From contig CAZXVH010000059.1 of the NCBI GenBank assembly GCA_964643965.1, positions 1 through 31,005 of the forward strand: a stretch of DNA of 31,005 bases, read 5' to 3'. Source of the DNA: GCA-2746795 sp964643965 (GTDB lineage: Bacteria; Chloroflexota; Anaerolineae; Promineifilales; Promineifilaceae). Each line of letters starts with the position of its first letter. Position 1 is the first letter of the stretch. Shown piece after piece: positions 1 through 8,585 of this stretch. A model generated the notes under the pieces. The model saw only the letters and a list, made by a program, of their open reading frames with translations. It made no database searches and had not been told where the DNA came from. The translations under genes were made by a program, and so were the position numbers.

Positions 1-38
1 CAGTGGACAGTTTTCAGTAACTGCTCACCGATTACAGT
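1..38. repeat. Degenerate heptamer repeat at the end of map
   Basis: Units of 7 bp can be read as CAGTGGA, CAGTTTT, CAGTAAC and then decay. The same CAGTG/CACTG family recurs at 6123, 11241, 29664 and 30979. The map stop codon (32-34, minus strand) lies at its inner edge. The array probably continues beyond the left end of the window. Confidence 0.6.
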
Positions 39-802
39 TTTGTCAAAATGTCCACGCCCTGTCTTGTCACCGCAATCGTATGTTCAAACTGCACCGAAAG
101 AGAGCCATCGGCCGTGATCACCGTCCAGCCGTCAGGCAGCAAAATCCACTCGTGCCGGCCCTGGTTGATCATCGGCTCAATAGTAAACACCATGCCAGGG
201 CGCAGCTTTGGGCCGCGAGAAGGTTGGCGAATATGGGAGACAGAAGGGGATTCATGCAAGTTACGGCCGATGCCATGCCCGCCCCATTCCCGCACCACCG
301 AGACGCCTTTACTGTCGGCATAGGCGTGAATGGCCTGACCGATGTCGCCCAGATAGCCGCCCGGTTTGACGGCGGCAATGCCCACGTTCAGCGCCTCCTT
401 GCCAATTGTCAGCATCCGCTCAGTGGCCGGGGAGACATGGCCAACGGGAAAAGTGACACAGGCGTCGCCACAATACCCTTTGTATTTGAGGCCAATATCG
501 ATGCCGATGCAATCCCCTTCTTTGAGGATACGATCATCGGGCAGGCCATGACAAATTTCATGGTTCACAGAAGCGCATATGACGCCGGGAAAGGGCGGAT
601 GGTCAGCTGAACTGCCCTGATACCCTTTGTATAACGGTTCCGCTCCCTGGCTCCGAATATATGATTCTACCAGGTGGTCTAATTCTTTTAAGCTGACGCC
701 CGGTTTGATGTTTTCTCCTAAGAGAGCAAAACATTCGGCCACCATGTGGCCGGAGACGCGCATTTTTTCGATTTCACGGTTGTTTTTAAGAGTGCCACGC
801 AT
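32..802 (-). CDS. map: Methionine aminopeptidase, type I
   Basis: Removes the initiator methionine from new proteins in the cytoplasm. At 256 residues it has the usual length of the bacterial type I enzyme. The five metal ligands are visible in order: Asp102 (GIDIG), Asp113 (CGDA), His176 (GGHGIG), Glu209 (TIEPM) and Glu240 (QFEHT). They are spaced exactly as in the E. coli enzyme with an offset of five. The ATG at 802 follows an AAAGGA ribosome site by seven bases. No adk or infA neighbour is seen, so it is away from the common ribosomal-protein context. It is divergent from ppk. Identification is secure. Confidence 0.97.
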   Translation of the reverse strand: MRGTLKNNREIEKMRVSGHMVAECFALLGENIKPGVSLKELDHLVESYIRSQGAEPLYKGYQGSSADHPPFPGVICASVNHEICHGLPDDRILKEGDCIGIDIGLKYKGYCGDACVTFPVGHVSPATERMLTIGKEALNVGIAAVKPGGYLGDIGQAIHAYADSKGVSVVREWGGHGIGRNLHESPSVSHIRQPSRGPKLRPGMVFTIEPMINQGRHEWILLPDGWTVITADGSLSVQFEHTIAVTRQGVDILTKL

Positions 803-824
803 GGGTTAATCCTTTGGTCTTGTC

Positions 825-883
825 GTCGAGTAGTCAAGTAGTCGAATAGTCGAATAGTCGAATGGTCTTTTAGTCGATTTGTC
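825..883. repeat. Octamer tandem repeat (GTCGAATA-type), 7 units
   Basis: Seven contiguous 8-bp units begin with GTC: GTCGAGTA, GTCAAGTA, GTCGAATA twice, GTCGAATG, GTCTTTTA and GTCGATTT, then a final GTC. It lies in the 254-bp gap between the divergent map and ppk genes. There are no unique spacers, so this is not CRISPR. It resembles the short tandem repeats (STRR) of cyanobacteria. Confidence 0.85.
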
Positions 884-972
884 TGGGGCTGGGGTGCAGC
901 CGCAGACGGAGGGGAGTATAACACAGCTAAGTTGTCTGGCTAAACCTGGATTCTATACCCTTTTTATACCCA

Positions 973-1000
973 CGCCCATCTGGTCATGGTATCATGGGCG
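973..1000 (+). promoter_or_regulatory. Stem-loop upstream of ppk
   Basis: CGCCCAT (973-979) and ATGGGCG (994-1000) form a perfect 7-bp inverted repeat with a 14-bp loop, about 57 bp before the ppk start. Just upstream, TATACCC occurs twice (about 954-970). It could be an operator or a leader hairpin. No PhoB box was recognised. Confidence 0.3.
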
Positions 1001-1056
1001 GGGGGTAAGCATTCATTGTCGGCGCATTCGAGCGCAGCGCAAGGTGAGGATGAGAG

Positions 1057-3306
1057 ATGAGCAAACAAGAACGTGATGACGTGGAAATAAGCGAGATGGA
1101 TGAGGAGGAAACGGCCGTTTCTGCCCCCATGCCCCTTTCCACCCCTTTTGAAATTCCCTGGGCCGTGCGGCCGCAGCCCGTGCCGGAAAACGCCAGCCTC
1201 AAGCACCCTTCCCTCTACTTTAACCAGGAACTCGCCTGGATTGATTTCAACTGGCGCGTCCTCTACCTGGCGACGGACGAGCGCACCCCCCTGCTGGAAC
1301 GGGCTAAATTCATCGCCATCACCGTCAACAACCTGGATGAATTCGTGCAAAAACGGGTAGGTGGGCTGAAACAGCAAGAAGCCGCCGGCGTACGCAAACT
1401 CACCCCCGACGGCCGCACCCCGCGCCAACAGTTGGATGTGCTGCGCCAGGCGATTTTGCTCATGCACCGAACTTGCGCCCATATTTGGCAATATACCATC
1501 CGCCCTTTGCTGGAAACAGAAGCAGACATTTTCATCTGTCACTACGCGGAGCTGTCGCCCAACCAACAGCAGCAGCTCTCTGACCATTTTTACAGCCAAA
1601 TCTACCCTATCCTGACGCCGCTCACCGTGGACCCCGGCCATCCTTTCCCTTTCATCTCTAACTTGAGCCTGTCGCTGGCCTTTAGCATTAACCATCCCGG
1701 AAGCGATACGGTTTACTTTGCCCGGCTCAAAGTACCACAGCCGCGCTGGATTCCTGTGCCTCCTGATGCTTCCGCAGCCGCCCCTGCCGGGGCGCTGCGC
1801 TTTATCCCCGTCGAGCAGTTGATTGCCCATCACGCCCAAGACCTGTTTGAAGGCATGGAGATCAAGGGCGTCTACCCCTTTCGCATCACGCGCAATGCGG
1901 ATATGAACCGCAATGAGGAAGTGGCGGAAGATTTGCTGCATATGATCTCCGCCGAGCTGCGGGAACGCCGATTTGCCCCGGTGGTACGCCTGGAAGTGGA
2001 CCCCCATATGCCGGAAAATGAACGTAATTTCCTCATGCGCGAGATGGAATTATACCCCGAGGATGTGTATGAAGTGGAAGGCTTGATGGACTTGACCGCC
2101 TGTTTTGCCATTGCCGATTTAAAACGGCCGTTACTCAAAGACAAGCCCTGGGAACCGGTGACGCCGCCGCCCCTGATGCAGGAAGGACGCAGCAAAGATA
2201 CCCAAGACATCTTCGCCATCATGCGCCAGGGGGACATCCTCGTCCACCATCCCTACGAATCCTTCAGCGCCAGCATCCAGCGCCTCATCGAAGAAGCGGC
2301 CGTTGATCCCCATGTGCTGGCCATTAAATTGACTCTGTACCGCACCTCGGCCGATTCGCCCATTGTGGCTGCCTTGAAACAAGCCGCCGAACGAGGCAAA
2401 CAGGTAGCGGTGTTGGTGGAAGTGACCGCTCGCTTCGACGAAGCCAATAACATCGAATGGGCTAGAGAACTGGAACGAGTGGGGGTGCATGTGGCTTACG
2501 GCATGGTTGGCCTGAAAACCCATACCAAAGCCACCCTCATCGTGCGCCAGGAAAAACAAGGTCCGCGCACCTACTGTCACATCGGCACCGGCAACTACCA
2601 CCCCAAAACAGCCAAACTCTATACAGATCTCGGCCTGCTCACCTGCGACCCGGAATTGGGGCGGGATTTGGTGAACCTGTTCCACTTTCTCACCGGCTAC
2701 GCCCCCGGCCAACAGTACAGTAAGGTGCTGGTAGCGCCCAGCAACATGCGCCGCCGCTTTGAGGAGTTGATTCAACAGGAAATTGATCATCAGGCGGCGC
2801 ACGGCAACGGCCGTTTTATCGTCAAGATGAACGCCATCGACGACTTGTCTATGATTCGGGAACTGTATCGGGCCTCGCAAGCGGGCGTCCAGATCGACCT
2901 GATCATTCGTGGTCACAGCCGTCTGCGCCCCGGCCTGCCCGGTTACAGCGACAATATCCGCATCATCAGCATCCTGGGCCAATTTTTGGAGCATGACCGC
3001 ATCTTCTACTTCTACAACAACGGCCGTCCGCTCATCTTTATCGGCAGCGCCGACTGGCGCGGTCGCAATCTAAACGAGCGGGTGGAACTCATTACGCCCA
3101 TCGAAGAGCCGGATTTACAGCAGCGCCTCATTGATCTTCTGGAACTGGCTCTCTCAGATAACCGGTTGGCCTGGGATTTGCACAGCGACGGCCGTTATGT
3201 ATTGCGTCAGCCCCCGGCAGATGGAGCCTCCATCAATTTCCAAAAAACGTTGATGAAACAAGCCCGGAAAACAGCGAAGAAAATCCGCAAAAACGTAAGA
3301 AGTTAG
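1057..3306 (+). CDS. ppk1: Polyphosphate kinase 1
   Basis: Reversibly transfers the ATP gamma-phosphate to a growing inorganic polyphosphate chain. The protein has 749 residues, slightly longer than E. coli PPK1 (688), mostly through an acidic N-terminal tail of about 45 residues. The core starts near LYFNQELAWIDFNWRV. The autophosphorylated histidine should be His489 in GLKTHTK, and the second conserved histidine is His508 in HIGTGNYHPKTAKLYTD. Both lie in the first phospholipase-D-like catalytic half. The C-terminal half ends with GSADWRGRNLNERVE. The ATG at 1057 follows AAGGTGAGG. No ppx is adjacent. The gene carries three exact AACGGCCGTT palindromes, one in each reading frame. Confidence 0.97.
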   Translation: MSKQERDDVEISEMDEEETAVSAPMPLSTPFEIPWAVRPQPVPENASLKHPSLYFNQELAWIDFNWRVLYLATDERTPLLERAKFIAITVNNLDEFVQKRVGGLKQQEAAGVRKLTPDGRTPRQQLDVLRQAILLMHRTCAHIWQYTIRPLLETEADIFICHYAELSPNQQQQLSDHFYSQIYPILTPLTVDPGHPFPFISNLSLSLAFSINHPGSDTVYFARLKVPQPRWIPVPPDASAAAPAGALRFIPVEQLIAHHAQDLFEGMEIKGVYPFRITRNADMNRNEEVAEDLLHMISAELRERRFAPVVRLEVDPHMPENERNFLMREMELYPEDVYEVEGLMDLTACFAIADLKRPLLKDKPWEPVTPPPLMQEGRSKDTQDIFAIMRQGDILVHHPYESFSASIQRLIEEAAVDPHVLAIKLTLYRTSADSPIVAALKQAAERGKQVAVLVEVTARFDEANNIEWARELERVGVHVAYGMVGLKTHTKATLIVRQEKQGPRTYCHIGTGNYHPKTAKLYTDLGLLTCDPELGRDLVNLFHFLTGYAPGQQYSKVLVAPSNMRRRFEELIQQEIDHQAAHGNGRFIVKMNAIDDLSMIRELYRASQAGVQIDLIIRGHSRLRPGLPGYSDNIRIISILGQFLEHDRIFYFYNNGRPLIFIGSADWRGRNLNERVELITPIEEPDLQQRLIDLLELALSDNRLAWDLHSDGRYVLRQPPADGASINFQKTLMKQARKTAKKIRKNVRS

Positions 3307-3387
3307 CTGGGTACTTTTTAGGTCAATCGTTCCGCTATGCTTACCCCCCTATTTTGTTTGTGAAAATATGCACGAAACAAGGCATTC

Positions 3388-3448
3388 TGTCACCCTAATC
3401 CCATGACATGTGTCACTGTATGCGCTTGACAATATCCCGTATTGTTAA
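3388..3448 (+). promoter_or_regulatory. Cluster of dyads upstream of the hydrogenase operon
   Basis: The 160-bp gap before the operon holds TGTCA (3388-3392), TGACA (3404-3408) and TGTCA (3411-3415). The last two form an inverted pair with a 2-bp centre. Next is TTGACAATA-tcccg-TATTGTTAA (3426-3448), whose inner ACAATA/TATTGT arms are perfect. The TTGACA at 3426-3431 could also be a -35 box, but I see no convincing -10 at the right distance. Placement suggests operators controlling the hydrogenase genes. The regulator is not identifiable from the site. Confidence 0.45.
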
Positions 3449-3466
3449 GCATGGAGGTAATGTATC

Positions 3467-4042
3467 ATGGCACTCAATTCATTAATGGCGCTTGGAGCTA
3501 TCCTTTGTGCATTCCAGGCGATACGAACAAAACAATTGCTATCGGCCGCTTTGTGGCTGGCCTGTACCAGCGCCTTGACGGCCTGTTTGCTCTACCATTT
3601 GGGCGCGGCCGAAGTGGCTGTGATCGAACTCAGCGTGGGCGCCGGCCTGGTCACAGTGCTTTTTGTGTTTGGCATCAGCATTGCTGGCGAAGACGCCATG
3701 AATTTACCCTCGTTGGTTCCCTGGGCGATGGCCGGCGGGCTGGCGCTGGCGGCTATGGGCCTGGTGGCCTGGTTTACTTTGCCCGGCGCTGCCCCGGCAA
3801 CGGCCGTTTCTGAGCCAACCTTCTCCGTGATGTTATGGGAACAACGGGGGCTGGATGTGCTGGTGCAAATTGGCCTCATTTTCTCCGGCGTACTGGCTAT
3901 TTTAGGCATACTGGCGGAACGGGAAACGGCCGTTGAAGCTGCCATCGCCGCCAAACGAAAAGCAAACACCCCTCCACCGCTGCCCCAACCCGTCATCATC
4001 GAAAACGCGCCTGACAAGCATATGCAGGAGGTACATGCATGA
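3467..4042 (+). CDS. Hydrogenase membrane subunit, MbhD/MbhE-like (DUF4040-type)
   Basis: First gene of the membrane-bound hydrogenase operon, 191 residues. The N-terminal part (about 1-75) has membrane helices and the stretch AEVAVIELSVGAGLVTVLFV, typical of the MrpA C-terminal/MbhD family. The C-terminal part (about 115-150) has WEQRGLDVLVQIGLIFSGVLAILG, as in MbhE. This suggests a fused MbhD-MbhE protein that links the antiporter-like pumps to the hydrogenase core. A Lys/Pro-rich cytoplasmic tail follows. An ATG at 3467 follows GGAGG. Its last bases overlap the next start (ATGA at 4039-4042), which implies translational coupling. No MrpE, MrpF or MrpG genes accompany it. The family assignment is by motif memory. 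Confidence 0.75.
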   Translation: MALNSLMALGAILCAFQAIRTKQLLSAALWLACTSALTACLLYHLGAAEVAVIELSVGAGLVTVLFVFGISIAGEDAMNLPSLVPWAMAGGLALAAMGLVAWFTLPGAAPATAVSEPTFSVMLWEQRGLDVLVQIGLIFSGVLAILGILAERETAVEAAIAAKRKANTPPPLPQPVIIENAPDKHMQEVHA

Positions 4043-4347
4043 GTACAGAGATAACGATTGTGGCCGCTGGCGTCCTCGGACTGATTGGCGTCGGGCTTTA
4101 TGGACTGCTCACAGTACGCAATTTATTCCAAATCATCATCGCTCTGCAGCTGCTGGTTAAAGGGGCGATTATAGCCCTGGTGGTGGCAGGAAAAATGAGC
4201 GGGCAAATGATGCTGGGCCAAAGTTTAGCCATGACCGTCATTGTCGCCGATACCATCGTGGCCGTCATTGGCCTGGCGCTGGCGGTGCAAGCCAAACGGT
4301 ATATGGGCACGTTGGACGTCAAAGCCATGTCCACCCTGCGGAGGTAA
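4039..4347 (+). CDS. Hydrogenase NuoK/MrpC-like subunit (MbhG-like)
   Basis: A 102-residue protein with three predicted helices, homologous in layout to NuoK, MrpC and HyfE. It forms part of the membrane ion channel beside the antiporter-like subunits. At the place of the first NuoK channel glutamate (Glu36) it has Gln37, with a Lys at 41. At the second site it has Asp71 rather than Glu. The NuoK of complex I in this same window keeps both glutamates (Glu36, Glu74). Start is by ATGA overlap with the upstream gene, preceded by GGAGG. Confidence 0.82.
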   Translation: MSTEITIVAAGVLGLIGVGLYGLLTVRNLFQIIIALQLLVKGAIIALVVAGKMSGQMMLGQSLAMTVIVADTIVAVIGLALAVQAKRYMGTLDVKAMSTLRR

Positions 4348-4350
4348 ACC

Positions 4351-6114
4351 ATGGTTGCCTGGTTGATTATTTTAACGATAGGTCTCACCTGGGTTGGCGC
4401 GCTCGCCGTCTGGCTGGCAGGCGACAAACACCCGGCGCGGCAACATGCCTTGGCCGTCATCTTCTCGACGGCCGCCGCCGCCGCGGCCCTGGCCTTGATC
4501 CCCCATACCACTGACGAAGTGGTCTTGAGTATTAACGTCGGTCCTGCTTTTGGCATGTTCACCTTTATCCCCAACAGTTTAGGCGTCTTTTTGGCGGTGG
4601 TGGCTACGGTCATCGGCAGCCTGGCGATTATTTTCTCCATCGACTATATGCGCGGCGAAGCGCAGTTGGGCCGTTATTATATTTTTATTTTACTCTTCAT
4701 CGGGGCGATGGCTGGACTGGTCTTGAGCGGCAGCCTGTTCCTGCTTTTCCTCTTTTGGGAAGTGACGGCGCTCTGCTCTTATGCCCTCATCTCCTTCTTC
4801 AACGATGATCCCAAGGCGGTGGCCGGCGGCATCAAAGCGCTGATCGTGACGCAAATTGGCGGCATTGGCCTGCTGGTGGGAGCACTGGCGGCCTATACTT
4901 ACCTGGGCAGCTACCAGATCAACATCTTGCTGGCTGAAGCGGAAACGTTACCGGCCAACGCCCTGGCTTTTATTGCCTTTGCCTTTTTAATTGCGGCCAT
5001 GGCCAAATCGGCCCAGGTTCCTTTCCACACCTGGCTGCCCGACGCTATGGAAGCGCCTACCCCGGTGAGCGCCCTCATCCACGCTGCCACCATGGTGAAC
5101 GCGGGCGTCTATTTGCTGGCCCGCTTTTACCCCGCTTTTGCAGGAGTAGCTGGCTGGAAAACGGCCGTTATCTTCATCGGCGTGGTGACGGCATTGTTGG
5201 CGGCCGGGATGGCGCTGGTCGCCACTGATTTGAAGCGCGTCCTGGCTTATTCTACCGTGAGCCAGTTGGGTTACATGGTGTACGCGGTGGGCGTGGGTGG
5301 CATCTTAGCCAGCCAGTTCCATCTGATGAGCCATGCTGTCTTTAAGGCGCTGCTGTTTTTGAGCGCCGGCGCCGTAATCCATGCGGTGGGAACCCGAGAT
5401 ATGCGCCAGATGGGTGGGTTGCGCCAAAAAATGCCGGTAACGGCCGTTGTCTTCATGATTGGGGCGGCGGCATTGGCCGGACTACCCATTTTCAACGGCT
5501 TCTGGAGCAAGGAATTGATTTTGGAAGGGGGCCTGATTGCCGGACCACTGTGGGCGTACCTGGGCATGTTGTTGGGCGCGGGCATTACTGCTTTCTACAC
5601 CTTCCGGATGGTGAGCATGGTGTTCTGGGGAGAAACGGCCGTTACCCGTCCACAGGAACCTATCCATGTCCACGACGCCGGCGCCGCCATGAAAACCGCG
5701 CTCATCCCCCTGGCGTTTGCCACCTGTACCACCTGGCTGCTCGTTGGCCCCTTCAGCCAATGGCTCCAGGCCACTCTGCCCAGCCAACACATCCACACCG
5801 CCTCCACTCTGACATTCGTGCTGGAAATTTTAGCAGCGCCCGCCACTTACCTGGCGCTGGCGGTGGTGGCGTTGGGCCTGGCAGCCTGGTGGCAGCGTGA
5901 CAGGTTAACCGGCGTGGGCAGCGCTCTATCTGGTCTGGGCCGGGCGGCAGGCAATGGCTTTGGCTTTGAAAGCGTCAACCGGGGCATTGTCAGCCTCACC
6001 CAGCGCTCGGCCGCCGCTTTACAGCACACCCAAACCGGCCAGTTAAACTGGAATATCGTGGGCATTGTCGCCGGCCTGACGGCCGTGCTGCTCATCATAT
6101 TTTTCATCCAGTAA
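4351..6114 (+). CDS. Hydrogenase NuoL-type antiporter-like subunit
   Basis: A large (587 residues) proton-conducting membrane subunit of the NuoL/MrpA family. Visible motifs are the TM5-type glutamate in FWEVTALCSYALI, a lysine in IKALIVTQIGG, the core PFHTWLPDAMEAPTPVSALIHAATM, and the C-half FKALLFLSAGAVIH. After the 14-helix core there is an amphipathic segment and a last helix (from about residue 540), resembling a short NuoL lateral helix. It is shorter than the lateral arm of the complex I NuoL at 19996-22278. GGAGG lies six bases before the ATG. It carries three AACGGCCGTT copies. The array of heptamers at 6123 starts just after its stop. Confidence 0.9.
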   Translation: MVAWLIILTIGLTWVGALAVWLAGDKHPARQHALAVIFSTAAAAAALALIPHTTDEVVLSINVGPAFGMFTFIPNSLGVFLAVVATVIGSLAIIFSIDYMRGEAQLGRYYIFILLFIGAMAGLVLSGSLFLLFLFWEVTALCSYALISFFNDDPKAVAGGIKALIVTQIGGIGLLVGALAAYTYLGSYQINILLAEAETLPANALAFIAFAFLIAAMAKSAQVPFHTWLPDAMEAPTPVSALIHAATMVNAGVYLLARFYPAFAGVAGWKTAVIFIGVVTALLAAGMALVATDLKRVLAYSTVSQLGYMVYAVGVGGILASQFHLMSHAVFKALLFLSAGAVIHAVGTRDMRQMGGLRQKMPVTAVVFMIGAAALAGLPIFNGFWSKELILEGGLIAGPLWAYLGMLLGAGITAFYTFRMVSMVFWGETAVTRPQEPIHVHDAGAAMKTALIPLAFATCTTWLLVGPFSQWLQATLPSQHIHTASTLTFVLEILAAPATYLALAVVALGLAAWWQRDRLTGVGSALSGLGRAAGNGFGFESVNRGIVSLTQRSAAALQHTQTGQLNWNIVGIVAGLTAVLLIIFFIQ

Positions 6115-6122
6115 CCATTGCT

Positions 6123-6164
6123 CACTGAACACTGTTTACTGATTACCGATAACCGTTTCAGGAT
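6123..6164. repeat. Degenerate heptamer array between hydrogenase genes
   Basis: Consecutive 7-bp units can be read as CACTGAA, CACTGTT, TACTGAT, TACCGAT, AACCGTT, TCAGGAT. It begins nine bases after the stop of the NuoL-like gene and ends just before the ribosome site of the next gene. It belongs to the same CACTG/CAGTG family as the arrays at 1, 11241, 29664 and 30979. Confidence 0.7.
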
Positions 6165-6170
6165 TACAAA

Positions 6171-7700
6171 ATGGCATCATTTAACTTAGAAAACATTCCC
6201 TTATTCGTCTGGCTCATCTGGCTGCCGCTGCTCTGGGCGCCGTTGGTCTATCTGGTGGGGCGCATCACCCACCAGCGGGTCTCGCAGGAGGCAGCGGTGG
6301 CCCGTTGGCTGGCGCTGCTGGCCATAGCGACGGTGTGGCTGCCCCTGCTGGGCGTCTGGCAGCAGTTTCGGGCTGAAGGGGTGCTGCATTGGACGTATGG
6401 GGCGATTACGTTACAGGTGGATGGCTTGAGTATGCTGCTGGCAACGGCCGTTTTAAGCCTCAGCACCCTCGTCATCCTCTACTCCACCCCGTATATGCGC
6501 GGCGAACTGGGCGAATCTAAATATTACGCCACGCTGCTGGCCATCACCGGCGTCATGATCGGCCTGGGCTGCACGGGCGACCTGTTTAATCTGTGGCTCT
6601 GGTTTGAAGCCATGGCCGTCACCTCTTATCTACTGGTCGCCTTTTACCGGGATCAACCGGCTTCGTTGGAAGCGGGCATTAAATACCTGGTGCAAAGCGC
6701 GGTCGGCTCCGTCTTTGTGCTGTTGGGCGTAGCCCTGACGCTGGCGCAAACTGGCAGCCTGGACATGCAGACGGTATCTGCTTACGCCGCCGCCAACCCC
6801 ACCTCTTACCTCTTGTTGACGGCGGGCGCGTTGTTTATCATCGGTTACGGCATCAAAGTGGCCATTGTGCCGCTGCACACCTGGCTGCCCGACGCCCATT
6901 CGCAAGCGCCCAGCGGCATCAGCGCCCTGTTGTCCGGCATCGTCATTGAAGCCGGCCTCATCGCCATGCTGCGGGCGATCTCCCCGTTAACCGGCTCCGC
7001 GGCCTCTTTTGGCGTACTGCTGCTGCTCTTCGGCGTCTTGAACATGGTGGTGGGCAATTTATTGGCGCTGCGCCAGGAGCAGGTGAAACGGCTGCTGGCA
7101 TACTCCAGCTTAACCCATGTGGGTTATATGCTGGTGGGTTTGGGTATTGCCATTTATTTTGGCAGCATGGCAGGGGCGAACGGCAGTTTCTTCCATCTGC
7201 TCAGTCATGGCCTGATGAAGGGGCTGGCTTTTCTCTCCGCCGGGGTGCTGCTTTATGCCCTGCATACCGCTCACGGCAGCCACAATCCGCTGCTGATCAA
7301 AGACCTGGCGGGCGCTTCGCAAAAATATCCGCTGGTAGCTCTGGCGTTGAGCCTGGCTTTGCTCGGTTTGGGCGGCCTGCCGCCGTTGGTTGGCTTCATG
7401 TCCAAGTGGCAAATCTTTGTGGCCGGCTTTGAAACGAAAAACCTGGTTATTTTCGGCGTCGTTATTTTTGCGGCGCTGAACAGTGTGCTGTCGTTGGCTT
7501 ATTATGCCCCCTTGATCAACGCCGTATACCGGAAGCAGCCCTCAACGGCCGTGATACAAGGCGAGTCGGCGCCGGTATTGATGATGATTCCGCTGCTGCT
7601 GCTGGGGGTGGCGGTGGTGGTGTTGGGCGTCTGGCCCAGCCTGATCAGCCCGCTGGTGGAACCGGCGGCGGCCGCCTTGATGACTATGTTTGGAGGCTAA
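6171..7700 (+). CDS. Hydrogenase second antiporter-like subunit (NuoM/NuoN/MrpD-type)
   Basis: A 509-residue integral membrane protein of the proton-conducting transporter family and the second pump-like module of the complex. The motifs are LWLWFEAMAVTSYLLVAFYR (channel glutamate), IKYLVQSAVGS, VPLHTWLPDAHSQAPSGISA, and LSHGLMKGLAFLSAGVLLY. It lacks the lateral-helix extension of the preceding NuoL-like protein. Canonical Mbh has a single MbhH, while this complex has two antiporter-like subunits. AGGA precedes the ATG at 6171. The final codons reach the ribosome site of the next gene. Confidence 0.9.
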   Translation: MASFNLENIPLFVWLIWLPLLWAPLVYLVGRITHQRVSQEAAVARWLALLAIATVWLPLLGVWQQFRAEGVLHWTYGAITLQVDGLSMLLATAVLSLSTLVILYSTPYMRGELGESKYYATLLAITGVMIGLGCTGDLFNLWLWFEAMAVTSYLLVAFYRDQPASLEAGIKYLVQSAVGSVFVLLGVALTLAQTGSLDMQTVSAYAAANPTSYLLLTAGALFIIGYGIKVAIVPLHTWLPDAHSQAPSGISALLSGIVIEAGLIAMLRAISPLTGSAASFGVLLLLFGVLNMVVGNLLALRQEQVKRLLAYSSLTHVGYMLVGLGIAIYFGSMAGANGSFFHLLSHGLMKGLAFLSAGVLLYALHTAHGSHNPLLIKDLAGASQKYPLVALALSLALLGLGGLPPLVGFMSKWQIFVAGFETKNLVIFGVVIFAALNSVLSLAYYAPLINAVYRKQPSTAVIQGESAPVLMMIPLLLLGVAVVVLGVWPSLISPLVEPAAAALMTMFGG

Positions 7701-7704
7701 TTTA

Positions 7705-8016
7705 ATGAGTATCTTGCTAATTCCACCTATTGCCTTTGTTTTATATATCGTCCTCGTCGGGGCGTTATCTGGGCTGGGCAAACTCATTGCCGAACCCCAC
7801 CGCCCCAACGCCGCCAAAACCAGCGCCTACACCGGCGGCGAAACGCTGCCCTTGAAATCAGGCGTACCCGGCTATCGGCCGTTTTTTGTGGTGGCCCTCT
7901 TTTTTGCCGTACTGCACCTGGGCGTCCTCATGTTGGGCAGCGCCGTGGCCTCGCCTATCGCCATTCTCTACCTGGCGGGCCTGATTTTGGCGCTGTTGGC
8001 TTTGATTTTGGGGTAA
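7705..8016 (+). CDS. Hydrogenase NuoA-like subunit
   Basis: A small subunit (103 residues) with three helices that matches the NuoA/NdhC layout: helix 1, a polar loop containing YTGGE in place of the NuoA YECG signature, then PFFVVALFFAVLHLGVLML and a third helix. In complex I this subunit closes the quinone chamber beside NuoH. Here it would anchor the hydrogenase module. I chose the ATG at 7705 because GGAGG sits eight bases upstream. An ATG at 7690 in the same frame would overlap the previous gene and lacks a ribosome site. Confidence 0.75.
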   Translation: MSILLIPPIAFVLYIVLVGALSGLGKLIAEPHRPNAAKTSAYTGGETLPLKSGVPGYRPFFVVALFFAVLHLGVLMLGSAVASPIAILYLAGLILALLALILG

Positions 8017-8084
8017 AGAATAATTAAAGATTAGAGATTAAAAAGTCGATGAATCCCCCATCCTCATGGGTATAGGAAACAACG

Positions 8085-8585
8085 ATGAACCTGACACAAG
8101 AATGGAATGCGGTATTAAACAAAGTGAAGACCTGGGCGCGGGTCAATTCCCCCTGGCTCATTCACTATAACAGCGGTTCCTGCAATGGCTGTGATATTGA
8201 AATCCTGGCCACGCTCACACCGCGCTATGATGCGGAACGGCTGGGCGTGAAACTCCAGGGCAGCCCGCGCCATGCGGATATACTCATCTGCACCGGACCA
8301 GTGACCATGCAATCCCGCGACCGGCTGCTGCGCATCTATGAGCAAATGCCGGATCCCAAGTTTGTGGTGGCCGTTGGTTCCTGCGCTATTTCCGGCGGGG
8401 TGTTCCAGGGCTGTTACAACGTCATCGGCCACATTGACGAGGTGATTCCGGTGGACGCCTATATCCCTGGCTGTCCCCCCCGCCCGGAAGCGATCATTGA
8501 TGGCCTGGTTAAACTTTTAACGGGGTTAAAAGCCGGGCAGCCGGCTGAAATGGAGAAACCTGAGGAGATATTGGATGTCGCCTGA
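8085..8585 (+). CDS. [NiFe] hydrogenase small subunit (NuoB-like)
   Basis: Carries the proximal [4Fe-4S] cluster that passes electrons to the NiFe site. In 166 residues the four ligands are visible: Cys33 and Cys36 in SGSCNGCDIE, Cys100 in VGSC, and Cys130 in IPGCPPRPEAI. The GSCNGCDIE motif is typical of group 4 hydrogenases of the Ech/Mbh/Hyc kind. The protein lacks the leader and distal-cluster domains of group 1 small subunits. The ATG at 8085 follows AGGAAA. The upstream 68-bp gap contains two 7-bp units (AAAGATT, AGAGATT, 8026-8039), a weak trace of the heptamer arrays. The gene overlaps the next one by 11 bases. Confidence 0.93.
   Translation: MNLTQEWNAVLNKVKTWARVNSPWLIHYNSGSCNGCDIEILATLTPRYDAERLGVKLQGSPRHADILICTGPVTMQSRDRLLRIYEQMPDPKFVVAVGSCAISGGVFQGCYNVIGHIDEVIPVDAYIPGCPPRPEAIIDGLVKLLTGLKAGQPAEMEKPEEILDVA

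Noticed and set aside
825..883. CRISPR array
   Set aside because: Units are 8 bp, contiguous and without spacers; no cas genes are present.
964..2007. Long minus-strand ORF (347 codons) across ppk
   Set aside because: It is antisense to the well-matched ppk coding frame and shows no known motif; high GC with few stops explains it.
2131..2994. Minus-strand ORF of 287 codons
   Set aside because: Also a shadow of ppk, with no ribosome site and no recognisable domain.
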